Source: an uncultured Eubacteriales bacterium (lineage in GTDB: Bacteria > Bacillota > Clostridia > TANB77 > CAG-508). Taken from it: 47,509 nt of DNA. Under the pieces are notes generated by a model that was not told the origin of the DNA, made no database searches, and saw only the letters and a program-made list of their open reading frames with translations. Shown piece by piece: positions 1-7,840 of this stretch. Location of the stretch: contig CASEIX010000060.1 in NCBI GenBank assembly GCA_949288095.1, positions 1 to 47,509 of the forward strand, given 5' to 3'. How positions within the stretch are numbered: the first letter of the stretch is position 1; the number at the start of each line of letters is the position of its first letter. A program made the translations under genes and the position numbers.

Positions 1-1129
1 CTCTTCTCATTGTTTCAATTAATACAGATAAATGTAATTCTCCTCTTCCTGATACCTCAAAAGAATCTGGTGAATCTGTTTCTTTTACTCTTAATGATAC
101 ATTTCTTTCTAGTTCTTTAAACAATCTATCACGAATATGTCGAGAAGTAATAAATTGTCCTTCTTTTCCTGCAAATGGTCCATTATTAACACTAAATGTC
201 ATAGATACAGTTGGTTCATCTATATCTACAAAAGGTATTTTTTCTGGATGATTAAAATCACAAATCGTATCTCCAATATTAATATCTGGTAATCCTGCCA
301 ATTCGATAATATCTCCTGCTTTTCCCTCTTCTACTTCTACTTTATTTAATCCAACATGTGTATATACCTTTGCAATTCTACCTTGTGTAATTTTATCTTC
401 TTTTCCACAGATAGCTACTGGCATTCCAACTTTTATACTTCCTCTTTCTACTCTTCCTACTGCAATTCTTCCAACATAATCATCATAATCAATGTTAGAT
501 ACTAACATTTGTGCTGGTCCTTCTTCGTCACAGTTTGGTGCTTGAATCGTATTAACAATGGTTTCAAATAGACAATGTAAATCATTTGTTTCTTCATTTA
601 AATCCATTTTAGCAATTCCGTTTTTTGCTGAAGCATATACAACTGGAAAATCTAATTGTTCATCATTTGCTTCTAATTCAATAAATAGTTCGATAACTTG
701 GTCTACCACTTTTTCTGGAGTTGCTCCTGGTCTATCAATTTTGTTAATAACCACAATTGGTTTTAATCCTAAAGCTAATGATTTTTTTAATACTTCTCTA
801 GTTTGTGGCATGGCACCTTCAAAAGCGTCAACTAATAAAAGTACTCCATCAACTGTTTTTAGTACTCTTTCTACTTCTCCACCAAAATCTGCATGTCCTG
901 GTGTATCTACAATATTGATTTTAATATCATGATACATAACAGATGTATTTTTAGAAAGTATCGTAATTCCTCTTTCTTTCTCTAGATCGTTAGAATCCAT
1001 GATTCTTTCTGCTACTTGTTCATTTTCTCTAAACACATGGCTTTGTTTTAACATGGCATCTACCAATGTTGTTTTTCCATGGTCTACGTGTGCAATAATC
1101 GCGATATTTCTAATGTTTTTGTTGTTCAT
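1..1129 (-). CDS. typA: Ribosome-associated GTPase TypA/BipA, 3' end cut by window edge
   Basis: TypA/BipA is a translational GTPase of the EF-G family that binds the ribosome and is tied to ribosome assembly and stress growth. The visible 376 codons start MNNKNIRNIAIIAHVDHGKT. They show the P-loop AHVDHGKTT (G1), DTPGHADF (G3) and NKID (G4), then domain II and the start of domain III with GRGELHLSVL, a TypA hallmark. The ATG at 1129 has a GGGAG ribosome site just upstream. The C-terminal part lies before base 1. A perfect-consensus promoter at 1262-1290 would give a leader of about 125 nt containing a strong palindrome (1157-1187). Identity is secure; only the C-terminus is unseen. Confidence 0.95.
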   Translation of the reverse strand, partial: MNNKNIRNIAIIAHVDHGKTTLVDAMLKQSHVFRENEQVAERIMDSNDLEKERGITILSKNTSVMYHDIKINIVDTPGHADFGGEVERVLKTVDGVLLLVDAFEGAMPQTREVLKKSLALGLKPIVVINKIDRPGATPEKVVDQVIELFIELEANDEQLDFPVVYASAKNGIAKMDLNEETNDLHCLFETIVNTIQAPNCDEEGPAQMLVSNIDYDDYVGRIAVGRVERGSIKVGMPVAICGKEDKITQGRIAKVYTHVGLNKVEVEEGKAGDIIELAGLPDINIGDTICDFNHPEKIPFVDIDEPTVSMTFSVNNGPFAGKEGQFITSRHIRDRLFKELERNVSLRVKETDSPDSFEVSGRGELHLSVLIETMRR

Positions 1130-1156
1130 TTTATTACTCCCTTTCATTTTGTCGGT

Positions 1157-1187
1157 GGGACAATTGGGACCAAGTCCCAATTGTCCC
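1157..1187. repeat. Perfect GGGAC/GTCCC palindrome in the typA leader
   Basis: Two 14-base arms (GGGACAATTGGGAC and its exact complement) are separated by a 3-base loop. The element lies 28 bases upstream of the typA start codon, inside its predicted 5' leader. It shares the GGGACAATTGGG core with the repeats at 18595-18628 and 23523-23569, so it is probably a member of the same dispersed REP-like family. There is no T-run on either side, so it does not look like a simple terminator. Confidence 0.8.
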
Positions 1188-1261
1188 CTTCGGCATTTAT
1201 TAAGACGTTTTCCAAAGTTTTTCTTGAAAAACGCCTACATCTCTAAAAATAAGCTTATAAA

Positions 1262-1290
1262 ATTATACATCAATTCACTTATTTTGTCAA
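1262..1290 (-). promoter_or_regulatory. Sigma-A promoter of typA
   Basis: On the minus strand TTGACA (1285-1290) and TATAAT (1262-1267) are separated by exactly 17 bases, a perfect vegetative consensus. It overlaps the last codons of plsC and points to typA, giving transcription start near 1255 and a leader of about 125 nt. Confidence 0.85.
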
Positions 1291-1875
1291 CTCAATGATA
1301 TTGTCCATAATTTCTTTTGTTACTTTATCTAACACATCTTTATCCTTACTTCCTTTATACTTACTATAATCTAATGGTTTTCCATATGTAATCGTAATTT
1401 TATGATGCTCTTTTGTTCCACCTTTTATGCCACAAGGTACAACTTTTGCTCCACTTCTAATAGCAAAAAATGCAACACCATCTTTTACTTTTTCGCCTTT
1501 TTCTAATCCATTTCTAGTTCCTTCTGGGAATAAGGCAATACATTTTCCTTCTTTTAAATCTTTTAATGATTTTTTTATAGCAGATACATCTTTTTCATCT
1601 CTTTTAACTGGTATTGCTTCAAATGCCCATCCTAAAAATGCTAAAAATTTATTTTTATATAATTCTTCTTTGGCTAAAAATTTCATATCTCTTTTGGCTG
1701 TCGCTACCATTAGTGGTGGATCTATATAACTTCTATGATTTCCACAAAATATAACTGCACCTTTTTTTGGAACATTTTCTAATCCTTTAATTTCTGTTTG
1801 ATAATAAATTTTAAACCATATATATAAAGCACCTCTTACAATCCATTTTATCATTTCTTTTAATACTTTTTTCAT
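1279..1875 (-). CDS. plsC: 1-acyl-sn-glycerol-3-phosphate acyltransferase (PlsC family)
   Basis: PlsC-type enzymes acylate lysophosphatidic acid to phosphatidic acid at the membrane in phospholipid synthesis. The 198-residue protein has acyltransferase motif I NHRSYID (residues 46-52, catalytic His47 and Asp52) and motif III FPEGTR (116-121). A hydrophobic N-terminus (about 10-25) could contact the membrane. Length is normal for short clostridial PlsC. The ATG overlaps the cmk stop codon as ATGA, and AAGGAG at 1881-1886 gives a good ribosome site, so it is translationally coupled to cmk. The cmk-plsC order is common in Firmicutes, where ispH often follows; here ispH is about 36 kb away. Confidence 0.92.
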   Translation of the reverse strand: MKKVLKEMIKWIVRGALYIWFKIYYQTEIKGLENVPKKGAVIFCGNHRSYIDPPLMVATAKRDMKFLAKEELYKNKFLAFLGWAFEAIPVKRDEKDVSAIKKSLKDLKEGKCIALFPEGTRNGLEKGEKVKDGVAFFAIRSGAKVVPCGIKGGTKEHHKITITYGKPLDYSKYKGSKDKDVLDKVTKEIMDNIIELTK

Positions 1876-2528
1876 TTTTTTCTCCTTATAATTTCTATAA
1901 TTTTTTCTACCGCTTGTTCAATACTTAAATTCGTAGAATCTACATATATCGCATCTTCTGCTCTTTTTAGTGGTGCAATTTTTCTAGTAGAATCCCTTTT
2001 ATCTCTGTCTTTTATTCCTTCTAACACATCTTCATAAGAACACTCTATTCCTTTTTCTTGATTTTGTAACACCCTTCTTCTGGCTCTTTCCTCAGCAGTT
2101 GCATCTAAATAAATTTTGACATCTGCATTTGGAAATACGACTGTTCCAATATCTCTTCCCTCCATGATGACATTTTTTCCTTTGGCAATGTTTCTTTGTA
2201 CTTCTAATAATTTACTCCTTACGACTGGTAATACAGATACTGGTGAAACCAAATCATTTACATCATTTTCTCTAATTCTATGTGTTACCTCTTCTCCATT
2301 TAAAAATATCTTTCCACCAGGATGCATTTCAATATGCATTTTATTTAACATTTCTTCTATTTTGTCTTCTTCTTGTATATCAATATGTTCTTGAATCATA
2401 TTTAAGGCAACACATCGAAATGTTGCTCCTGTATCAATGTTCACTAATCCTAATTTCTCACCTACCAATTTAGTTATGGTTCCTTTTCCTGCTCCAGCAG
2501 GTCCATCAATTGCTACTACAAATGACAT
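1872..2528 (-). CDS. cmk: Cytidylate kinase
   Basis: Cmk phosphorylates CMP and dCMP to the diphosphates with ATP, feeding nucleotide and CDP-lipid synthesis. The 218-residue protein has P-loop GPAGAGKGT (9-17) and the CMP-binding segment IDTGATFR. The MEGRDIGTVVFPNADVKIYLDA stretch is typical of bacterial Cmk, followed by the arginine-rich lid ERARRR. Length matches the family. The start ATG at 2528 is preceded by GAAAGAGGAAAG. It is followed directly by plsC with a 4-base overlap. Upstream lies a long repeat (2568-2656) and then the P-loop/Asp23-like gene. Confidence 0.96.
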   Translation of the reverse strand: MSFVVAIDGPAGAGKGTITKLVGEKLGLVNIDTGATFRCVALNMIQEHIDIQEEDKIEEMLNKMHIEMHPGGKIFLNGEEVTHRIRENDVNDLVSPVSVLPVVRSKLLEVQRNIAKGKNVIMEGRDIGTVVFPNADVKIYLDATAEERARRRVLQNQEKGIECSYEDVLEGIKDRDKRDSTRKIAPLKRAEDAIYVDSTNLSIEQAVEKIIEIIRRKK

Positions 2529-2567
2529 ATTCTTTCCTCTTTCTTTAAAAATCTAAAATTCATTCCA

Positions 2568-2656
2568 AGGTCTGTCCCTTTCGTTCCATTTTGGAACATT
2601 GGGGACAGGTCAAATCGTTCCAAAATGGAACGATTTGGCACGTCCCTAACGTTCCG
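2568..2656. repeat. REP-like palindromic repeat, family A (long form)
   Basis: The segment contains GTCTGTCCCTTTCGTTCC, an inner GGGGACAGG, a palindrome with 12-base arms and 3-base loop (2611-2637) and GGCACGTCCCTAACGTTC. Close copies occur at 16933-17001 and 23588-23639. It fills the gap between cmk and the next gene and runs into that gene's stop codon: the last codons GAA CGT TAG belong to the repeat. Confidence 0.8.
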
Positions 2657-3527
2657 GTACATAAATATTTTTTGCCACCACATCTAATTCCACAACATTC
2701 ATGGCTGTTAGTTTTTCTATTTCTTTTTTTGCTCTATCTTTAAAATCTTTAATTCCATTTATTACATTATATCCATACATAACCGTGACTTCTACATAAA
2801 TTTTGGCACCTTCACCATAGTTTTCTACTCTTGTTCTTGTTATCTTATAAATAGCTGGTGTTTTAACAGCAATATATTCTAATATTTGTCTAAATACCAA
2901 ATCAGATATTGTAAATTTTCCAAGATAACTAAATGTAGGTCTTATAATTGATTTTTCTGATATATATGGTTTTTGTCCTTTTCCTTTTGATTTAAAAATT
3001 TGCAATGGGTCTAATAAATATCCAGAAAAGTCTTTTTTGATTTGAAAAGTTGGTACTGGAATAACATGTTTTCCTTCTGTTACACGAATTCTTCTTGCTG
3101 TTTCCATTTCTTGTTTTGTTGCTACATCTGTTATATAGATATATTCACTAATTTCTGGTAACCCTAAATTTGCTGCAATTTTTTGTACCATACCATCAGA
3201 TGTGCCTAGTATTAAGATACTTTGTGGTCTTTCTTTTTTTAGTGCTTTTATAATTTTTTCTCTTTCTTCTTTTTCATAAAATAATGCATGTTTAACTGTT
3301 CCTACTTTTGTAGGCGCTTTTTTTGCTGATTCTCCAGCTAGCACTTCATTATCTTTAATTAATAATCCATCATCTATAATATAATTTATATTTCTTTCAC
3401 TTGCTACCATTTGTGCACGATAACTTTTCCCTGTTCCGGATGGTCCAACAAATGCATATACTTTTATTTTATTTCCAAATAGTTCATCTAATATCATATT
3501 AGTTTGTTGCTCGCTTATGCTACACAA
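2646..3527 (-). CDS. P-loop NTPase with C-terminal Asp23/Gls24-like domain
   Basis: I do not recognise a named gene. The 293-residue protein begins with a P-loop kinase-like region: Walker A GPSGTGKS (28-35) and a hydrophobic strand ending in TSDG that could precede a sensor or Walker B element. The last 85 residues or so (EYIAVKTPAIYKITRTRV to VVAKNIYV) resemble the Asp23/Gls24 envelope-stress fold, with its alternating strands and the ending ELDVVAKNIYV. The start is TTG at 3527, directly after an in-frame TAG and 4 bases from AAGGAG; an ATG at 3497 is the alternative. The final residues and stop come from a dispersed repeat. No membrane segment is seen. The Asp23 similarity is my reading of the sequence and needs a profile search. 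Confidence 0.7.
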   Translation of the reverse strand: MCSISEQQTNMILDELFGNKIKVYAFVGPSGTGKSYRAQMVASERNINYIIDDGLLIKDNEVLAGESAKKAPTKVGTVKHALFYEKEEREKIIKALKKERPQSILILGTSDGMVQKIAANLGLPEISEYIYITDVATKQEMETARRIRVTEGKHVIPVPTFQIKKDFSGYLLDPLQIFKSKGKGQKPYISEKSIIRPTFSYLGKFTISDLVFRQILEYIAVKTPAIYKITRTRVENYGEGAKIYVEVTVMYGYNVINGIKDFKDRAKKEIEKLTAMNVVELDVVAKNIYVPER

Positions 3528-3589
3528 CTAACTCCTTTCTTTGCTAAATTCTTTTTATTTCAAATTTCTATTTTTATTTACATGTTTAT

Positions 3590-4733
3590 CTAATTTGAAT
3601 AGCTTTCATAACTTACATTTGGATAACTAAATACTTTTCCACCTTCTGTAAATTGTCCACTTGGACTATGGTCTTGATCAATAATTTCTCTTCCTACTAA
3701 GAAATATTTATATCTAGATTCTTCACTTGCAGTTCCTCCACCTATGACAACTGGATCGTCCCAAGTAGTATCTACTGCATACCAATTTCCACTTAATTGT
3801 ACATAATTCCAAGCATGATTTTCTGTTTCACCTTGTGAATTTGTTCCGGTTCCAATTACCATAACACAAGGTATATCTAATTCATCTAATAAATATTTAA
3901 AAGCTCTCGCATATCCTTCACATACACATTCTCTGTTTACCAATGCTCCATAAATATTATATATATTTTGCTTTGATAAACTACTATCATAGCTAATATT
4001 ATCAACTAAATAATCATGAACCATTTTAATATCTTCATAAGTATTTCCTATTCTATTTTGTACAATTTGGTTCTTCACTTGTTCTATTTGCGCAATTGCT
4101 TGATCAATTTCTTCTTTAGAGTTAAATTCTTCCGCTAAGTAATTGGCTTCATTTCCAGAGTTAATAAATACATTATATGTTGAAGTTCCCCCTCTTGTTG
4201 TTGTCTCAATATTTAAATACATTTTTCTAGGGCTCAAATAAAAAACTTCAGCATTATCATATGTATAGGCTTCAATTGCAGATTGATAATATTCTCCTAA
4301 TTGTTCTTGTCCATTACTTCCGCGATAATATGTCTGAAAAACTAGTTCCTAATTCAATTTGATATGTTCCTGTTTTCATTTGTTCTTTATTACTTTCAAA
4401 TGCTCTATATATAATTCTTGATTTTTCATCTAATTGATTATAAAAATATTTATCTACTTGTACATTTGAATAATCTGTATTTGTATTACTATTATTTCTT
4501 TCAATTGAACTAATTGGATTTTCAACAATTGCTGGTACTTCAATATCATCTTCTACAGTTTTATCTTCACTTGTAGCAATATTTCCTGAACTTTCTGCAA
4601 ATGTTAATTCTTTGTCTTCTCCTGAAAATTCTTGGATTGCAATAATAGAAAAGACAATGACTACTGCAAAAATTCCTATAATAACTAAAAATAATATTAC
4701 TGAAGTAATTTTATCAATGATTTCTTCTTTCAT
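3590..4733 (-). pseudogene. Membrane-anchored transglutaminase-like protein, interrupted by a frameshift
   Basis: Two reading frames (4314-4733 and the frame ending at 3590) form one gene. The first part has an N-terminal membrane segment (about residues 10-34), then an acidic, Ser/Asn-rich linker and ELGTSF. The second part has a transglutaminase-like core with the triad Cys (ECVCEGYARA), His (ENHAWNYV) and Asp (YAVDTTWDD). Removing one base from the five-A run at 4337-4341 (T run on the coding strand) joins them as GTSFQTYYRGSNGQEQLGEY and yields 380 residues. Family members are extracytoplasmic cysteine proteases or cross-linkers; the substrate is unknown. Either a sequencing indel, a true null or a phase-variable tract is possible. 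Start ATG 4733. Confidence 0.8.
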
Positions 4734-4795
4734 ATTATTGTTTTCCTTTCATAACACTATGCTTTTATTATATCATTTTTGTTATATAAAAACTA

Positions 4796-4824
4796 GTATA
4801 AATTTAAAAAATTTAGCAATACTA
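4796..4824 (+). promoter_or_regulatory. Candidate sigma-G-type promoter of the ger operon
   Basis: GTATA (4796-4800) and AATACTA (4818-4824) are 17 bases apart, about 72 bases before gerA. They resemble the forespore consensus GMATR and CATNMTA. A similar pair stands upstream of sigG (17806-17835). GerA-type operons are known forespore genes, which fits, but the match is short in AT-rich DNA. Confidence 0.35.
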
Positions 4825-4895
4825 TTATAAAAATGCAAATAAATAACTTTTTATTAAATAATTTCAAAAAAAGTTTTTAAATAGGAGATTTCATT

Positions 4896-6590
4896 ATGAA
4901 TTTAAAAGATTTATTTTCTTCACTCTTTACTTATACACCAGATAATAAAGAAACTTACAATTTTAATTTAGTAGAAGATGTAAACACAAAAACATATCCA
5001 GATAGTACATTAGGAAATGAAGGAAATGAAAAAACAAAAATTTTTCCTAGTGTCACTGTAAATACAGATTATTTGAAAACAAAATACAATCTGTTAATTA
5101 ATTCTGATATTATTTTCCGTGATTTTATCTTAAATGCTAGAGGAAAACAATATCATGCACTTCTCATCTTTATTGATGGAATGATTAATACAGAAATTAT
5201 GAATGAATTTATTTTAGAACCCCTTATGATGAGAAATCGAAATAATCTATATGACAATTCACAAAATAGAGTCATTTCAGAAGCAGTCGCTAATAACATT
5301 ACTGTTCGAAAGGTTAAAAAATTTAATTTACCAAATTATATTTCTAGTTGTTTGGTTCCTCAAAATGCAATTAAACAAGTTTCCACTTTCGAAGAAATCA
5401 TTTCAGGTATTAATTCTGGAAATTGTGCTTTATTTGTGGATACTTTAGATATTGCTTTTGATATAGAAGTAAAAGGTTTTAAACAAAGAGGTATTGAAAA
5501 GCCTAGTAATGAAATTGTTATCAAAGGACCTCATGAATCTTTTGTTGAAAATATTCGAACTAATACATCTCTTATCAGAAGATTTGTCAATAATGAAAAT
5601 TTAGTCATTGAAAACTTAAGTGTTGGCAAGATTACCAAAACAAAATGTGGTGTCTGCTATGTTTCTGGTCTTGCCAACGAAGATTTAATTGCAGAAGTAA
5701 AATTTCGAATGAATAATTTAGATGTTGACTCATTACTTTCTGCTGGACAATTAGAACAATTAATTACTGATTCTAGTAATTTAAACACCCCTCAGCTTAT
5801 CTCTACTGAAAGACCTGATAAAGCTGCTAGCTATCTATTAGATGGCAGAGTCATTATTCTCGTTAGTGGTTCTCCTTATGCCATTATCATACCTGGTATT
5901 TTGTCTGATTTTTTAAGTTCACCTGATGATAAAAATCAAAAAGCAGTTTTTTCTAATTTCACAAAATTTGTTAGATTAATTGCTGCTTTTATCACTTTAC
6001 TATTACCAGGACTTTATATTGCTGTAACTAGCTTTCATCAAGAAATCTTACCTACGGAATTATTATTCTCTATTTTAGCTTCTCGTGCCAATGTTCCTTT
6101 TCCTATTATTTTTGAATTATTGGTATTAGAATTATCTTTTGAATTAATCCGTGAAGCTGGCTTAAGAGTTCCATCCCCTATCGGACCTACAATAGGAATC
6201 GTAGGTGCTTTAGTAATGGGGCAAGCAGCTGTTAGTGCAGGAATTGTGAGTCCTATTTTAATTATTGTGGTTGCCATTACAGGAACTGCCTCTTTTGCCA
6301 TTCCAGATTACGCTTTCGGATTTCACTTAAGAGTTTATCGATTTGTTTTTATTTTTTTAGGATATCTCTGCGGATTCTTAGGAATTGCACTTGGCTTTTT
6401 TGTATATATGATTGCTATGTGTGACTCAAAATCTTTTGGTGTTCCCTTTACAGTAGGTATTTCTCCTCTTGAAAAAGTAAAAGGTAGTTCTTACTTCTTG
6501 CCTCCTATTGAAAAAAGAGAATATCGTTCTGGGTTTTTAAATTCTAAAAAAGAAACAAAACAAGGTCCTATTTCTATGAAATGGAAATAA
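4896..6590 (+). CDS. gerA: Spore germinant receptor subunit A (GerA/GerKA family)
   Basis: GerA-family proteins form the A subunit of inner spore-membrane receptors that sense nutrients and trigger germination. The 564-residue protein has a hydrophilic N-terminal half (to about 300) and four to six membrane segments at roughly 330-520, including the typical PFPIIFELLVLELSFELIREAG and PSPIGPTIGIVGALV stretches. Length is normal for the family (about 480-560). The ATG has GGAG 8 bases upstream. It heads gerA-gerB-gerC, the standard order. A 31-base inverted repeat separates it from gerB. Confidence 0.96.
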   Translation: MNLKDLFSSLFTYTPDNKETYNFNLVEDVNTKTYPDSTLGNEGNEKTKIFPSVTVNTDYLKTKYNLLINSDIIFRDFILNARGKQYHALLIFIDGMINTEIMNEFILEPLMMRNRNNLYDNSQNRVISEAVANNITVRKVKKFNLPNYISSCLVPQNAIKQVSTFEEIISGINSGNCALFVDTLDIAFDIEVKGFKQRGIEKPSNEIVIKGPHESFVENIRTNTSLIRRFVNNENLVIENLSVGKITKTKCGVCYVSGLANEDLIAEVKFRMNNLDVDSLLSAGQLEQLITDSSNLNTPQLISTERPDKAASYLLDGRVIILVSGSPYAIIIPGILSDFLSSPDDKNQKAVFSNFTKFVRLIAAFITLLLPGLYIAVTSFHQEILPTELLFSILASRANVPFPIIFELLVLELSFELIREAGLRVPSPIGPTIGIVGALVMGQAAVSAGIVSPILIIVVAITGTASFAIPDYAFGFHLRVYRFVFIFLGYLCGFLGIALGFFVYMIAMCDSKSFGVPFTVGISPLEKVKGSSYFLPPIEKREYRSGFLNSKKETKQGPISMKWK

Positions 6591-6592
6591 AA

Positions 6593-6695
6593 TGTGCCAA
6601 AGGGGACGTGCCATTTTGGCAACATTTTACAAAATCGTATAAAAATTTTAAAATATGCAAAAAAGTTGCCAAAATGGCACGTCCCCTTTGGCACA
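6593..6695. repeat. Perfect 31-base inverted repeat between gerA and gerB
   Basis: The left arm (6593-6623) and right arm (6665-6695) are exact reverse complements over 31 bases, with a 41-base AT-rich spacer. The arms carry GGGGACGTGCCATTTTGG, related to the GGCACGTCCC motif of the other repeats in this window. It starts 3 bases after the gerA stop and ends 30 bases before gerB, so the operon mRNA would carry a very stable hairpin. It looks like a REP pair or a tiny non-autonomous element. Confidence 0.9.
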
Positions 6696-6724
6696 TTTGG
6701 CAACCTTTTTTGAAAGGAGTTTAT

Positions 6725-7840
6725 ATGGAAACCTCTAAAATAACTGCTGCTGAAGCAATCAGCATTGTACTGGGAATTTTTGTTGCTTATACGTTAGTTG
6801 CTCTTCCAAGAAGTATGCTTGAAACAACAAAAACAGCCACTTTAATTAATCTTATCTATGTCGGCATGATTGCATTACTGATAACGTTTTTAATTTATAA
6901 ATTACTGATTAAATTTCCTGGAAGTGATATTGTTGATATTGCCGAATATTTAGGAGGAAAAACCCTAAAAACTTTTATTGGTATCGTTTTTATCTTTTAC
7001 TTTTTATTTAGTGGTAGTATTCTTCTTCGAAATTTTTGTGAATGTTTAAAAATTGTATATTACCCAATGACAAGTCTCATCTTTATTATATTAACTTTTA
7101 TTATTGTAATTTGTATTACATTACATCATCGATTTTCATCTATTGCTAAAGTAAATTTATTGATTATTCCTTTAGTGATTATTAGTATTATTTTCTTATT
7201 TATTGCAAACATGAGAAACTTTTCCTTGGATAATATCTTTCCTATTTTTGGAGATGGATTATTTAACACTTTTGTTACTGGATTAGGCAATTTAGGTGCT
7301 TTTGGTGGTATTACTTTATTATATTTTCTTCCTCCTTATTTAAAAGAACCTCAAAAAATGAAGAAAATTTATATAACTTCTATTCTTCTAGGGATTGTCT
7401 ATTTCTTATTATGTGTTTCGATTATCCTATTCATGTTCATCTCTTTAATGTATACCAATCAAATTATGCCTTTATACTCTGCTGCGAGATATATTGAATT
7501 TGGAAACTTTTTTCAAAGACTAGAATCCATCTTCCTTTTGATATGGATTTTACAGATGGTTTGTTATATAACGATTGTTGTCAAAATATCTCTTTCTATA
7601 TTTAAAAAAATCACCAATATTCGTGATGAAAAACCTCTGATTTTAGTATTTGGATTATTGATTTTTGCTATTAGTTTACTACCTCAAAATTATGCAGTTT
7701 CAAAATTTATTGAGGATTATATTTATCATTATATGGTCATCATTGTTTCTATATTTTTAGGAATTTCTCTTCTAATCCTCGCATATTTCAAAAAAAGAAA
7801 GAAAAAGGAGTTAAAATCAGATGCCGAAAAAACTATTTAA
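6725..7840 (+). CDS. gerB: Spore germination permease-like subunit B (GerB family)
   Basis: GerB subunits are membrane proteins of the amino acid/polyamine/organocation superfamily and take part in germinant binding. The protein starts METSKITAAEAISIVLGIF and shows about ten hydrophobic segments, with length 371 typical for the family. I chose ATG 6725 because GAAAGGAG lies 6 bases before it. The same frame extends upstream to 6581, but those 48 codons are a translation of the inverted repeat and have no ribosome site. The end overlaps gerC by 20 bases. Confidence 0.95.
   Translation: METSKITAAEAISIVLGIFVAYTLVALPRSMLETTKTATLINLIYVGMIALLITFLIYKLLIKFPGSDIVDIAEYLGGKTLKTFIGIVFIFYFLFSGSILLRNFCECLKIVYYPMTSLIFIILTFIIVICITLHHRFSSIAKVNLLIIPLVIISIIFLFIANMRNFSLDNIFPIFGDGLFNTFVTGLGNLGAFGGITLLYFLPPYLKEPQKMKKIYITSILLGIVYFLLCVSIILFMFISLMYTNQIMPLYSAARYIEFGNFFQRLESIFLLIWILQMVCYITIVVKISLSIFKKITNIRDEKPLILVFGLLIFAISLLPQNYAVSKFIEDYIYHYMVIIVSIFLGISLLILAYFKKRKKKELKSDAEKTI

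Noticed and set aside
558-1298. Plus-strand open frames opposite typA and plsC
   Set aside because: They are antisense to clear genes, lack ribosome sites and resemble no protein family.
6581-6724. 48-codon N-terminal extension of gerB
   Set aside because: It translates the inverted repeat; a strong ribosome site precedes ATG 6725.
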